This document shows positions 22,671 through 33,143 of a stretch of DNA of 64,000 bases, one piece after another. Positions within the stretch are counted from its first letter, which is position 1. Each line of letters begins with the position of its first letter. Both the position numbers and the translations under genes were made by a program. The notes under the pieces were generated by a model. The model was given only the letters and a program-made list of their open reading frames with translations. It did no database searches and was not told the DNA's origin. Source of the DNA: Cepaea nemoralis (lineage: Eukaryota > Mollusca > Gastropoda > Stylommatophora > Helicidae); contig JACEFZ010028321.1 in the NCBI GenBank assembly GCA_014155875.1, forward strand, positions 186,001-250,000. Reading direction: 5' to 3'.

Positions 22671-25600
22671 ATGATGTCACAAATCAAAATTAATCGATAT
22701 GGTGCTAATCCCGTGAAGTCCCATCAGGCGGTGATAGTGCCGGGCCCCCTGCCTCGAGGGGGTCCACCCATGACTACTGGTGGTCACCTTCCCCTGTGCT
22801 GTGGAGTCAAGGCACAGAGGAGTAGGTTAAGAGCTATTGACCAAATACCCCGGACACTCAACATACTACAGTGGAATGCCGAAGGAGTTTACAAGAAGAA
22901 AGACTCCCTAACACAGCGTCTTCATAAAGATAGAATAGATGTGGCATGCATTCAAGAGACACACCTCAACGCCAATCACAAATTCTCAGTCAGAGGATAT
23001 CAGGCCACACGTTTCGACCGCGAAGGACACAAAGGAGGAGTTCTAATACTTACACGAAATACAATACCTTGCAGCGAAGTATCTGTGATCTCTGACAACC
23101 AAACGGAAATTATAGGTGTTGATATAATGATAAAGGACGTGAAAATAAGAATCTACAATCTGTATAGCCCAGCAGATAAGGACCTTACACTCTCAAACAT
23201 GAAAATAACTGACACAAACTGCATTATTGTCGGAGACTTTAATAGCCGTTCAGAAAGATGGGGATACCCAGATACTGACAAAAGAGGAGATGAATTGGAG
23301 GACTGGGAAATAGACTCAAATCTCCATCTACTCAACAAAGCGGATGACACACCGAGCTTCTACTCCAGAAGATGGCTTACCACTTCTACTCCAGACTTAG
23401 CTTTCTGCACAGGAGACATCCTCCACAAAATCGATCGCCATGTGCTGGACCAATTAGCAGGTAGTGACCACAGACCAATCAAGCTTGAAATGAATATGGA
23501 GTATGTTCCACAGGAGCAAAAGCCCTTGCCCCGCTGGAATTACAAACGAGCAGATTGGGACAGATTTGCCATACTAACAGACAAATATTGTGAAAACATA
23601 AATACACGATATGGCAACATAAAGCAAATGGTGGAAAGTCTAAACAGAGCGATAATACAGGCAGCCACTGAGTCCATTCCAAGAGGAGCGAGGAAAAATT
23701 ACAAACCATACTGGACTGAAGAACTACAAAGTTTGGAGGACAAAGTTGAAGATGCCAGGAAGACAGCAGAGAGAGAACAAACAATTGAAGCAAACATCTC
23801 TCTCAAAGCCATCTCAGCAAAATATAAAAGAACAGTAAATCAAACAACAAGAGATTGTTGGAGGGAAAAAACAGAAAACCTGAATTTTGACAGGGATGGA
23901 AACAAACTATGGAAACTAGTGAAAGCCATGAACAATGAAGGACCTAGAAACAAACAAATAACAATTAAACAAGGAAATGCCTTGCTTACAGGCAAAAAGG
24001 CTGCAAATGCACTAATGGAACACTATGCAAATGCAAACCACATTGATATTACAACCGAACAGAAGAAAGCAATCAAAGACAAACAGATACATCATAGAAA
24101 TACAGAGACAGCAGCAGAATATATGATGGCAAATCTAACAATGGAAGAAATGGAACAGGCAATGAATACCCTAAAAAAGAAGAAATCACCAGGAAAGGAT
24201 GGAATCACAAATGAAATGCTAATAGGACTAGGCACCAAGGCAAAGAAGAAACTACTAGCAGTCCTAAATAACAGCTGGAAGAGAGGAATAGTCCCACAGG
24301 CATGGAAGGAAGCTATACTAATACCAGTCCCAAAGAAAGGAAAAGACCTGGAAGAACCAAATGGCTATCGACCTATCAGTCTACTGAGCTGTGTAGGAAA
24401 ATTAATGGAACGCATTATCAATGGCAGGCTAACATGGCATCTGGAAGAAAACAAACTCTTAACACCACACCAAGCAGGATTCAGAAAATACAGATCCACT
24501 GAAGATCAAATAACCTATATAGCTCAGGAAATAGAGGATGCCTTCCAAGAGAAAAAGCACACACTAGCAGTCTGGATAGATTTAGAAAAAGCATTTGATA
24601 AAGTATGGAAGGAAGGACTGAAAGTAAAACTGCAAAACATGCATGTTTGTGGAAAAATGTATAAATGGATCAGCCACTACCTTGAGAACAGAACTGCCAG
24701 GACAAAAGTACAAGGACAAACAAGCAAAATGATGCTGCTGGAGCAAGGTGTCCCCCAAGGAGGAGTTCTTTCACCAACATTATTCCTAGCATATATAAAT
24801 GACATCACAGAAAATTTTCCAGCCAGAGTACACACATCCTCCTTTGCAGATGACCTAGCCATATGGACATCTGAAGAATATATTAGTACAGCTAACAGCA
24901 GAATACAGCAAGCCTTATTAGCGCTAGAGGACTGGTCAAAATCATGGCTAGTGAAGATAAGTGAGGAGAAAACAACATGCACAGTGTTCTCCCTCTCAAA
25001 TAAAACTCAGCAACCTAAGCTGGTATTGAATGGAAAAATATTGCGCCATGAAGAAAATCCAAACTATCTAGGAGTCACCTTTGATCGTCGCCTGACATGG
25101 AAGACACAGGTTGAGAAAAATCGAACAAGAGCAAGGCAGAGAATGGCAATCATGAAAAAGCTTGCTGGTACAACGTGGGGAGCAGATGAGAAAGTTCTCA
25201 AGAAGTTATATACTGGACGGGTGAGGCCAGTACTGGAATATGGCATTGCAGCTTGGGCAACAGCAGCTAAGTCAAACTTTAACAAAATAAGTAGAGTCCA
25301 AAACCAAGGAATGCGAATCATAACTGGAAGCCTGAAGACAACGCCTATTAATGAACTAGAAAAGATCACTTGTTTACAACCAATGCAGGATAGAAGAGAT
25401 AGCAGAGCCCAGCAACAAGCAGAAAAATTTAGAAGATTGACAGACCACCCTATGTACAACAGATTTAATGGTTTTGGAAAGGGAAGACTGAAGCGTAGCA
25501 ACTTTGTAGAAACTGCAAAACGAAGGATTAGGGCAGATCCTATACTTAACATATCAACAGTCAAGCCCATACACAATGCACACAACTTCCCAGCTTGGAG

Positions 25601-26522
25601 ACAGCAGCAACTGCCTGAGATGATAGAAAACATTCCTGGTATTGAGAAAAAGAACACTCAGCATGAAACCGAAAGAAGAGAAATAACCCTAAACTACATA
25701 AAAGAACATTACCCAAGCAGGAATTGGACCCATGCATATACAGATGGATCAGCCAAAAATTCAATAGAGAATGGAGGAGGAGGAATTCTCCTAAATTTAA
25801 AAAATGGAGTGAAAAAAACACATTCAATGGCAACTGGAAAATTTTCAAGTAACTTCAAAGCGGAGGTAGAGGCTTTGAAAACTGCAGCAGAAATGCTCCT
25901 GATGGAGGAAAATAAAGAGAAGCAAATAGCTATCTTCACAGATGCAAAGTCAGCTGTCTCAATACTCAAGAGCAATAACAGCACAGAACTAACTGACCTA
26001 AGAGCAGCACTCCATGGTCTATGCCAGAAATCCAAAAAAGTTGTAATACAGTGGATCCCATCACATTGCAGTATACCTGGAAACGAAGAGGCTGACAGAC
26101 TGGCAAAAGAGGGCGGACGACTACCACAGCCTGACATAGACATAACCTATAATGAGGCAAAGAGGTTGATAAAAAGCACTTATAGAACCAAATGGGAATC
26201 TGAGCATCCAGGCCATCAGAAGGATGATGCATATTACAAACTCGACCGAAGAGAACAAGTAGCAATCTTCAGACTCCGCACAGGACATAACAGGCTGAAA
26301 TACCACTTGTTCAATAAACTAAAGATAGGAGATACTGATGAATGTAATTGTAGAACTGGAAAAATGACAGCAAAACATTTGCTGCAGGATTGCCCAACGT
26401 ATGCAGAACAGAGAAAGATATTTTGGCCCACACCTGCTTCATTTGAGGACAAGCTCTATGGAGATATCAACAAGCTCAAGTTGACCGCAGCTTACTTTAA
26501 CTACATACAGGTTGACATTTAA
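22671..26522 (+). CDS. Endonuclease-reverse transcriptase-RNase H polyprotein, intact
   Basis: 1283 aa. Residues about 65-275 form an AP-type endonuclease: LNILQWNAEG, CIQETHL, IIVGDFNSRS and GSDHRPI are all present. Residues about 490-770 form the RT: KSPGKDGITNEML, YRPISLLSCVGKLMER, WIDLEKAFDKVW, QGVPQGGVLSPTLF and catalytic SFADDLAIW. Residues about 1020-1160 form the RNase H: YTDGSAKN, KAEVEAL, FTDAKSAV and SHCSIPGNEEADRLA, so the acidic residues are retained. The C-terminus has a C-x-C...H...C cluster near CNCRTGKMTAKHLLQDC. The protein nicks DNA, primes reverse transcription there and degrades the RNA strand. The first ATG may not be the true start; the endonuclease begins about 60 residues in. 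EN-RT-RH architecture places it in the I/Nimb/Ingi group; the exact clade is not determined. Confidence 0.93.
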   Translation: MMSQIKINRYGANPVKSHQAVIVPGPLPRGGPPMTTGGHLPLCCGVKAQRSRLRAIDQIPRTLNILQWNAEGVYKKKDSLTQRLHKDRIDVACIQETHLNANHKFSVRGYQATRFDREGHKGGVLILTRNTIPCSEVSVISDNQTEIIGVDIMIKDVKIRIYNLYSPADKDLTLSNMKITDTNCIIVGDFNSRSERWGYPDTDKRGDELEDWEIDSNLHLLNKADDTPSFYSRRWLTTSTPDLAFCTGDILHKIDRHVLDQLAGSDHRPIKLEMNMEYVPQEQKPLPRWNYKRADWDRFAILTDKYCENINTRYGNIKQMVESLNRAIIQAATESIPRGARKNYKPYWTEELQSLEDKVEDARKTAEREQTIEANISLKAISAKYKRTVNQTTRDCWREKTENLNFDRDGNKLWKLVKAMNNEGPRNKQITIKQGNALLTGKKAANALMEHYANANHIDITTEQKKAIKDKQIHHRNTETAAEYMMANLTMEEMEQAMNTLKKKKSPGKDGITNEMLIGLGTKAKKKLLAVLNNSWKRGIVPQAWKEAILIPVPKKGKDLEEPNGYRPISLLSCVGKLMERIINGRLTWHLEENKLLTPHQAGFRKYRSTEDQITYIAQEIEDAFQEKKHTLAVWIDLEKAFDKVWKEGLKVKLQNMHVCGKMYKWISHYLENRTARTKVQGQTSKMMLLEQGVPQGGVLSPTLFLAYINDITENFPARVHTSSFADDLAIWTSEEYISTANSRIQQALLALEDWSKSWLVKISEEKTTCTVFSLSNKTQQPKLVLNGKILRHEENPNYLGVTFDRRLTWKTQVEKNRTRARQRMAIMKKLAGTTWGADEKVLKKLYTGRVRPVLEYGIAAWATAAKSNFNKISRVQNQGMRIITGSLKTTPINELEKITCLQPMQDRRDSRAQQQAEKFRRLTDHPMYNRFNGFGKGRLKRSNFVETAKRRIRADPILNISTVKPIHNAHNFPAWRQQQLPEMIENIPGIEKKNTQHETERREITLNYIKEHYPSRNWTHAYTDGSAKNSIENGGGGILLNLKNGVKKTHSMATGKFSSNFKAEVEALKTAAEMLLMEENKEKQIAIFTDAKSAVSILKSNNSTELTDLRAALHGLCQKSKKVVIQWIPSHCSIPGNEEADRLAKEGGRLPQPDIDITYNEAKRLIKSTYRTKWESEHPGHQKDDAYYKLDRREQVAIFRLRTGHNRLKYHLFNKLKIGDTDECNCRTGKMTAKHLLQDCPTYAEQRKIFWPTPASFEDKLYGDINKLKLTAAYFNYIQVDI

Positions 26523-26545
26523 AGGTGCATGAAGACCCAGAGGCA

Positions 26546-26822
26546 TGAAATGAAATATTGCTTGGATAGCAAATCCATTATGTGGAAAGTCCAAATCGAA
26601 AGCTCGCTGTGTGGGCTTCATAAAAGGTGGAAAAGTGTCCTAGTGGCACGAAATGGAATATTGCTTGATAGCAAATCCATTACGTGGAAAGTCCGAATCA
26701 AAAGCCCATTGTGTGGGCTTCATAAAAGGTGGAAAAGTGTCCTAGTGGCATGAAATGGAATATTGCTTGGATAGCAAGTCCATTACGTGGAAAGTCCGAA
26801 TCGAAAGCTCACTGTGTGGATG
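26546..26822 (+). repeat. About 2.7 direct repeats of about 103 bp in the 3' UTR
   Basis: Units begin with GGAATATTGCTTGGATAGCA (one lacks a G) and contain CATTACGTGGAAAGTCC and GGTGGAAAAGTGTCCTAGTG. They follow the stop codon at 26522 within 30 bp. Short frames across them are not genes. Confidence 0.88.
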
Positions 26823-27261
26823 TCATCTGCAGACTGCATACTTCTGGTTTCCGGAAGAACAGCCTATGGTGAACGGAAGGCCCAATATACGGAAGTGAGG
26901 CTAAGCAGCCATGTGCAGGACGTGACGATTCCTTGGGTGAGCCCAGTACCAGAGCGCTATGTATCGGCTCTGCAAGTATGGAAGCCTCCTTGGATGGCGG
27001 GGAATGCCCATGGTCTGCCCCTGCCTTCCCTTGAGGGCTGACCAGGATCTTTGGCTGTTCTATATGGACCAGCTGGGATGGGGGATAACACCACAACAGT
27101 GAGAGTCAAACGTCCTAAGAAACCCCCGGGAAGGTTAACCCGGTCAACAAATGCCCGCAGAAGTCGGATGTGTCGGCCTAACGGCGCAAGAACGCAGCTC
27201 TGCTGTAAACAGGCACAACGCAATCACATCCGAAAAAAAACTCCGGATGAACGAAGAAGAA
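26823..27261 (+). other. Conserved 3' UTR and (GAA)n terminus of the family
   Basis: Homologous to 34815-35200, to 35400-35816 and, in reverse, to 19517-20035. It ends with an inverted repeat (CATCCG, A-run, CTCCGGATG) and GAAGAAGAAG directly against the TSD. In target-primed elements such a 3' hairpin plus simple repeat is commonly what the RT recognises; that role is inferred. Confidence 0.8.
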
Positions 27262-27454
27262 GATATACATGATAGGCTACAGTGTTAATATTCTTTGCTT
27301 CTCTTCTGGGCTGTGGTAATACATGAGTGGATGAAGACTGTGCATGTGTTTTTGTCACATCGTGAGGTGAAGAAAGGCTGCCTGTTCCTGCCGGTCAAGA
27401 ATGTGCAAGTTTCTGATCTACATAATGCTTATGCTAATATCAGTAATTTACATA

Positions 27455-27680
27455 CATAGCCTTTACAGGATGGCACAGTCAACCCCAGTATGTTTTGGCT
27501 GTTTGTGATTTCTTGGTAACTTTACATTCAGTAGTTTCCTTTGCTTTCTGAACGACCAGCACTCATACCAGTGTATGAAAACCAACGGAATACTGTCTGC
27601 TTCCAAATAACCAGCATTTGTGTTTCGAACCTGGTATGCAATATTACGAATTGTGTTCGTAACCCCTTCATCACAGAGCC
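27455..27680 (-). mobile_element. tRNA-derived SINE (family A), copy 4
   Basis: CCTTTACAGGATGGCACAGT at the 3' end, TTTGGCTGTTTGTGATTTCT core, and GTTTCGAACCTGG near the head. Same family as 7707-7965. Confidence 0.82.
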
Positions 27681-27765
27681 ATATGATATATCATCATCAT
27701 CATCTTCCACTTCTGCCGTCAAGCGTCGTGGGGAGGAATAATTTATATAATATATAACAGAACAT

Positions 27766-27828
27766 ATAATCAATCAATCAATTAATCATGTGCCATGCCG
27801 GAAAGCGTGGGCAGTCATGACTCGCCAT
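27766..27828 (-). mobile_element. 3' terminus of an RTE-like element, very short copy
   Basis: AATCAATCAATCAATTAATC followed by ATGTGCCATGCCGGAAAGCG and GTCATGACTCGCCATTTCAC is the reverse complement of the last 60 bp of the copy at 58248-58963, including its (GATT)n tail. An extreme 5' truncation. Confidence 0.85.
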
Positions 27829-27857
27829 TTCACATATAATAAAAAAAAATAAAATAA

Positions 27858-28075
27858 AAATTAAGTTGCATGTCCTTCACAGGACGTTGCAGTCAACCCC
27901 AGCATTTTCACTTTTCATGATTCCTGGGCACATTTTACGTTCATTAGTTTGCCATTGCTTTCTGAACGACCGGCTCCTATACCTTTAAAAAAAAAACCAG
28001 CACCGCTGTGTTTCAAACCCGGGTATACAGGCTCACAAACCGCATTCGCAAGCCCTTAGCCATAGAGACCGATTC
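27858..28075 (-). mobile_element. tRNA-derived SINE (family A), copy 5
   Basis: GTTGCATGTCCTTCACAGGA, TTAGTTTGCCATTGCTTTCT and GTGTTTCAAACCCGGG mark tail, core and box B region. It lies just upstream of an SDR exon, in the intron. Confidence 0.83.
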
Positions 28076-28214
28076 ACATATAATAGCCTATGCTAAATAA
28101 GACATGGTCTTTGAATTCCCCATGATTTTCACTGTGTATTCTACATTGCACTTCTCCTGTGACTGCTCATCTTTTGTTATATGAATAACTGTTACATCTC
28201 TGTCTGCCCTGTAG

Positions 28215-28415
28215 GTTTTGGCTTGGGTTTGGCCAAACGTCTTCATGAGGTTGGGTTTACAGTGTTTGCCACATGTTTGAACCTTGAAAGTGATGGTGCC
28301 AAATCTTTGCAAAACCTGGCATCTGACAGACTGAAGGTCATAAATCTGGACATCACCAATGATGACAGTGTAGGAAGGTGTCAGAGACAAGTTAAAGAGG
28401 CATGTGAAAACACAG
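28215..28415 (+). CDS. Exon of a short-chain dehydrogenase/reductase (SDR9C-like)
   Basis: The acceptor ...CTGCCCTGTAG precedes 28215 and the donor GTGAGT follows 28415. The translation starts inside the nucleotide-binding glycine motif (GFGLGLAKRL) of a Rossmann fold and continues through the strand ending in NLDITNDDSV, so an upstream exon must carry the first part of the TGxxxGxG motif. The exon begins in phase 1 and ends in phase 1, matching the next exon. The family (RDH, HSD17B6, BDH1 relatives) oxidises or reduces steroids, retinoids or hydroxy acids with NAD(P). Substrate cannot be told from these exons. Confidence 0.88.
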
Positions 28416-29010
28416 GTGAGTAAATATCAGAGAGTATGAGTGAACTAGCTTTACTAAATGAGGATATACAATGAGCATAATAAATATATACATTTTGTTT
28501 GGGACAGATATTTACATTGAAACATTTTATTGAAACATGGTCACATGAGGACAGACTTGAAAACTATGACTGTGTAATGCTGAATGTATTTGGAGAACAT
28601 TTATAACTGAAAAAGATATTCAGGAAACAAAAATGAAAAGAAAGATGCAAAAAATATTGGTTATTGAAAGAAGGTAGAAATGGGAGTGGGAATAAAAATT
28701 AAAACAGATATATAATAAATAGATGTCCCAAAAGGTGATAGAAGATGATAAATGAAATAGGATGATGACAGAACTTATACTAACTTGGATTGATGTATGG
28801 TGTGTTCCACTTAAGTCTCTGTAAGATTATAAGATCTCTTATTGCCGACTTTATTTGCCAGCTTGACCAGACACTTTAATCTAATGAATGACAAACATGA
28901 CTTTAAGTATCTAAACATGGATGGCAGGATTTTGTTGGAATTTGTCATCCAATATCGAGACCACAGCACTCAGTACATTTCCATGTGTGCTCCAGCTCCC
29001 TCAGTTGTTA
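28416..29010 (+). other. SDR intron, ordinary AT-rich sequence
   Basis: No repeat family or ORF recognised before the 38-bp satellite starts. Confidence 0.5.
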
Positions 29011-30055
29011 AGAGTATATAAACTTAGTTCTAGTAGCTACATATGTCAACAGTATATAAACTTAGTTATAGTAGCTACATATGTCAACAGTATATAAACT
29101 TAGTTCTAGTAGCTACATATGTCAACAGTATATAAACCTAGTTCTAGTAGCTACAGATGTCAACAGTATATAAACCTAGTTCTAGTAGCTACAGATGTCA
29201 ACAGTATACAAACTTAGTTCTAGTAGCTACAGATGTCAACAGTATACAAACTTAGTTCTAGTAGCTACATATGTCAACAGTATATAAACTTAGTTCTAGT
29301 AGCTACAGATGTCAACAGTATATAAACCTAGTTCTAGTAGCTACAGATGTCAACAGTATATAAACTTAGTTCTAGTAGCTACAGATGTCAACAGTATATA
29401 AACTTAGTTCTAGTAGCTACAGATGTCAACAGTATATAAACCTAGTTCTAGTAGCTACAGATGTCAACAGTATATAAACTTAGTTCTAGTAGCTACAGAT
29501 GTCAACAGTATATAAACTTAGTTCTAGTAGCTACAGATGTCAACAGTATATAAACCTAGTTCTAGTAGCTACAGATGTCAACAGTATATAAACTTAGTTC
29601 TAGTAGCTACAGATGTCAACAGTATATAAACTTAGTTCTAGTAGCTACAGATGTCAACAGTATATAAACTTAGTTCTAGTAGCTACAGATGTCAACAGTA
29701 TATAAACCTAGTTCTAGTAGCTACAGATGTCAACAGTATACAAACTTAGTTCTAGTAGCTACAGATGTCAACAGTATATAAACCTAGTTCTAGTAGCTAC
29801 AGATGTCAACAGTATACAAACTTAGTTCTAGTAGCTACAGATGTCAACAGTATATAAACCTAGTTCTAGTAGCTACAGATGTCAACAGTATACAAACTTA
29901 GTTCTAGTAGCTACATATGTCAACAGTATATAAACTTAGTTCTAGTAGGTACAGATGTCAACAGTATACAAACTTAGTTCTAGTAGCTACAGATGTCAAC
30001 AGTATATAAACTTAGTTCTAGTAGCTACAGATGTCAACAGTATATAAACCTAGTT
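29011..30055. repeat. 38-bp satellite, left block, about 27 copies
   Basis: Unit AGTTCTAGTAGCTACAGATG + TCAACAGTATATAAACTT, with common variants ACATATG, AACCTAG and ATACAAAC. Units are nearly identical, implying recent amplification. The array continues at 33178 after the inserted retrotransposon. Confidence 0.97.
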
Positions 30056-30069
30056 AGTTAGTCGACAGA

Positions 30070-32529
30070 TCATCCTCGTTGCACATCGGACCATTCAGTC
30101 CATAAGTGCTCGGATCCCCTCCTCAGCAAATCCCGCAGCGTGTAGCGGCTAACGACGCCAGTTCTGTGTTGGTTTATCAATCTTCTTTGGCTTCCTGCGT
30201 AGTGTTCTTGTTTGGCCACCCCTCTTTTAATTTGCTGCTCTCGCAGTCTGGCCATTGTTGTAGATTCACAGTCATCACTTGGTTCTTGCAAAAGTCTCAC
30301 TTCTCGTAGAGCATTCAGAATGTCAGCCTGGTCCATGGCGCGTCCGCCCTCAACAGTAGCCTCACCTGCGAGCTTGTCAGCCCGCTCATTTCCTTGTACT
30401 CCCGCATGCCCTGGCACGAAGATGAAACTAATCTTTGCCAGCCGAGACCGCTTCAGAGGCAGCAACCATTCTCTTCGGATCGACCCCTCCTCTATCCTCT
30501 TGATCATGTTCATCGAGTCGCTAAGGAAACAAGCCCTAGTGAATGTCTGTGTCTCGAGCCATGTTATTGCTTTACTTACTGCCATGACTTCCATGGTCAG
30601 GCTACTTGTGGTTTCAGTGAAAGCACCAGAGTCCTCCTTCACAATTCTCCCTCCGGCCCGAGCTGTAAAGGCCCATGAGCTTCTCACATGTCGGACGACC
30701 GACCCATCTGTGTAGATGACCGCGTCACTGTCTAGCGAATTCTCGAAAATCAACGCTTGTACTTCAGCCTCAACAGCAGCCGGATTTTCTTGTCTGCATT
30801 TTCTATCTAGTTGGATGCAAACTGAAAAGGATGTGCAGAAGTCTGTTGGCACTTGCACCCACTCCTCGCCAGGTTCTAAGTCCTCAAGTGAACACACCTG
30901 TTGAAGAATGTCCTCGGCTTGACCCATCCACGACCGTCCTCTTTTTAACCTGCTGCCCTTCACCTTCCTAATTTCACTATGCAGTGGATGCTGTGTGTTT
31001 GCGTTAATTCTGAGGTAGGCACGTGCCCTGCAAACTTGCATTCTCTCTTCAATGGTTGGAAAATCAAGAAGGTAGCGCATCGCCCTGCATGCTGTATCTC
31101 TTGTACATCCAAGAATAATGCGCATAGCTTCATTCTGTATCCTTTCCATCCTTTCTATCTGCTTATGGCTGAGAGTCAGGATTGCCATTGCATACTCCAA
31201 AACAGACATGACCAGCCCCTCGTACAGAAGACATAGATGGCGCTGCTCACAGTTTGCTGCCGCCATCACCCGCATCGCTGCCAAACCCCGCTTGGCCTTT
31301 GTTATCACCTGGTCTATGTGCACATTATAAGCAAGGCTTCGATCAAACCGTATCCCCAGGTAATTCATTGCCTGCATTCTTTCCACCGTCTCTGAACACA
31401 GCATTACAGTTGGTGTTGGATTGTTGACAATATGATTATTCAACGAGAACCAAGTCACTGTTGCCTTTGTTGGGTTGACCATTGCCCCAGCTTCATCACA
31501 CCAAGTACTTATGCGATTGAGTTCGGTTTGTAGTTCCACAGCAACCTCCTCTCTATCCTTACCCTGACGATACACTAAAACATCATCGGCATATGACAAT
31601 GTCCTGCCAGGTCCAGTGATCTGCTCACTGGTGATTCTCACTGTGTAGGCGTTGAACAGTACCGGAGATAATGGTGATCCCTGTGGTAGGCCAGGATATA
31701 TTGTTGTTGGTTCCGAAGTCCAACTGCCACATCTAAAAACTACTTTCCGTTGGAAGAGAGCTGCAGCGATCCAACTAAGGAGGAATGGACTTACGTTTAG
31801 TTCAAGAAGCTGAAACATTAAAAAATCCAGTGGTACTCTGTTGTATGCGTCCTCAAGATCAATCGCTGCAGCAACGGTTTCAGTGCCTGAGTGGAAACCT
31901 TCATAGACATCGTGGGCAAAGACTGCTGCATTGGTCCAGGTTTCTCTTTTTGGACGGTACCCACCCAGGGTAGGTGGGAAAACACCTTGCCTCTCTAGTT
32001 GGCTTGATATTTTCCTGGCAATTACCTTCTCCAGCAGCTTGCCTATTGTATTCTGCATGGTTATAATTCGATATCCCTGAATTTTCTTGTGGTCTTTGTC
32101 AGGCTTCGGCAAGGGAATCAGATAGCTGTGTAACCATTCCTCCTTGATGCTAGCACTCCCTATACTGTTGTTGTACATGTCTGCTAGTTTCTCTAGCTCA
32201 TTGTCGGTACACCTATTTATGTCGTCGTATCTTATGCCATCAGGACCTGGAGCACTGTTTTTTGATCGTCGAAGCACAGCCTTGATTTCTTTCACTGTCA
32301 CTGTGTCTTCATCCGAAGTGTTCTGGGCCTTGCATCTGTCTGAGGTGACCTCCTTGGCCAGATTCCGGCCTCCCATGTCTGTCTGGTTGCTCTGCTCAAG
32401 GTAGCGTTCAAAGAGGGCTTTGCCCTTGTCCTCGTCAGTCCTCTGCCAGATGAGGTCAGCACCTTGGAAGTCAGAAATGCTCTTATTCTTGACTACACCA
32501 CTCATGCTTTTATGTAGTCGCCAGAACAA
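30070..32529 (-). CDS. Reverse transcriptase-RNase H of the satellite-borne element, long intact frame
   Basis: 819 aa. The RT carries NSAPGPDGIRYDDINR, YRIITMQNTIGKLLEKV, AIDLEDAYNRVP, GLPQGSPLSPVLFN and catalytic LSYADDVLVYRQG (residues about 100-350). The C-terminal RNase H carries YTDGSVVRH, LTMEVMAV, FLSDSMNM and PGHAGVQGNERADKLAGE (about residues 595-735). It ends shortly after, with no zinc cluster. The endonuclease part lies upstream in other frames, so the copy is incomplete and not autonomous. It is not the same family as the 1283-aa protein. Confidence 0.9.
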   Translation of the reverse strand: MFWRLHKSMSGVVKNKSISDFQGADLIWQRTDEDKGKALFERYLEQSNQTDMGGRNLAKEVTSDRCKAQNTSDEDTVTVKEIKAVLRRSKNSAPGPDGIRYDDINRCTDNELEKLADMYNNSIGSASIKEEWLHSYLIPLPKPDKDHKKIQGYRIITMQNTIGKLLEKVIARKISSQLERQGVFPPTLGGYRPKRETWTNAAVFAHDVYEGFHSGTETVAAAIDLEDAYNRVPLDFLMFQLLELNVSPFLLSWIAAALFQRKVVFRCGSWTSEPTTIYPGLPQGSPLSPVLFNAYTVRITSEQITGPGRTLSYADDVLVYRQGKDREEVAVELQTELNRISTWCDEAGAMVNPTKATVTWFSLNNHIVNNPTPTVMLCSETVERMQAMNYLGIRFDRSLAYNVHIDQVITKAKRGLAAMRVMAAANCEQRHLCLLYEGLVMSVLEYAMAILTLSHKQIERMERIQNEAMRIILGCTRDTACRAMRYLLDFPTIEERMQVCRARAYLRINANTQHPLHSEIRKVKGSRLKRGRSWMGQAEDILQQVCSLEDLEPGEEWVQVPTDFCTSFSVCIQLDRKCRQENPAAVEAEVQALIFENSLDSDAVIYTDGSVVRHVRSSWAFTARAGGRIVKEDSGAFTETTSSLTMEVMAVSKAITWLETQTFTRACFLSDSMNMIKRIEEGSIRREWLLPLKRSRLAKISFIFVPGHAGVQGNERADKLAGEATVEGGRAMDQADILNALREVRLLQEPSDDCESTTMARLREQQIKRGVAKQEHYAGSQRRLINQHRTGVVSRYTLRDLLRRGSEHLWTEWSDVQRG

Positions 32530-33140
32530 TTTCAGTGACTTGTCTGTGCTTACACACCTCTGCCCATTTTTCGCTTTTAACCACCGTGACCAGTTTTTTG
32601 AAATAGCTTACTTTTGTGTGCATCTCTCTTTCTAAGTGCAAGCAGGGACTAGGATGACCAGCTCTGTTCTTCTTGGCATTTTGCCATCTCCTTACAGCAC
32701 CACGCTTATCCACCCAAGCCTTCTCCACCTCGAAACTCCACCACGGTGGCTGCTCCCAGCTTTTTTTCCTTTTCTTCCTGCCTGAAACGTTCTGCGCTTG
32801 TCACGTCTTATTTTACTCACCACATCTTGCCCTGTACTGTCATACTGGAACGTCTTTACCTTTAGCTTGTGCTGCCTGGTTCTGCCTTTCTCCACCAATA
32901 TACTGCATGGGTGGTGGTCGCTGCCATGGTGTCCTAGGACACCCCATCTACACACTGTAGTGAGTGAAGGTGAAACTAGCGCCAGATCAATAGCACTGTC
33001 CTCATCGCCTGGACGGCTTGCTGTCCTGGTGACACAGCCACTGTTGATACAAACCAGGTCGATGGTTTCCAGTGCAGTCTCGAGCTCCTCCCCTTGTGTA
33101 TTGGAGGAAGTGTTTCCCCATGATCTGCCTTTAGCGTTGT
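32530..33140 (-). pseudogene. Endonuclease C-terminal part and linker, frameshifted
   Basis: The motif GSDHHPC in the frame 32955-32692 is the last conserved motif of an AP-type endonuclease (compare GSDHRPI in the 1283-aa protein). The linker to the RT continues in the overlapping frame 32728-32510. Earlier endonuclease motifs are missing because of the 5' truncation near 33140. Confidence 0.7.
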
Positions 33141-33143
33141 ATA

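Larger units (their letters stand above)
22280..27261 (+). mobile_element. Complete non-LTR retrotransposon (I-group type: endonuclease-RT-RNase H) with ribozyme-like head and (GAA)n tail
   Basis: The element is bounded by a perfect 14-bp TSD GATATACATGATAG (22266-22279 and 27262-27275). It begins at its structured head, has two 118-bp repeats in the 5' UTR, one intact 1283-codon ORF, three 103-bp repeats and a conserved 3' UTR ending in GAAGAAGAAG. No ORF1 (Gag-like) is visible between head and ORF, unlike the two-ORF I factor. An intact ORF and perfect TSD suggest a young, possibly still competent insertion. Related UTR-only copies lie at 34159-35816, 19517-21065 and 16105-16240. Confidence 0.93.

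Noticed and set aside
25064..25657. Hydrophobic 197-codon frame antisense to the 1283-aa protein
   Set aside because: A shadow frame on the opposite strand of a well-supported coding region.
29011..30055. CRISPR-like array
   Set aside because: The 38-bp units are directly abutting with no spacers, in a eukaryotic setting; it is a satellite.
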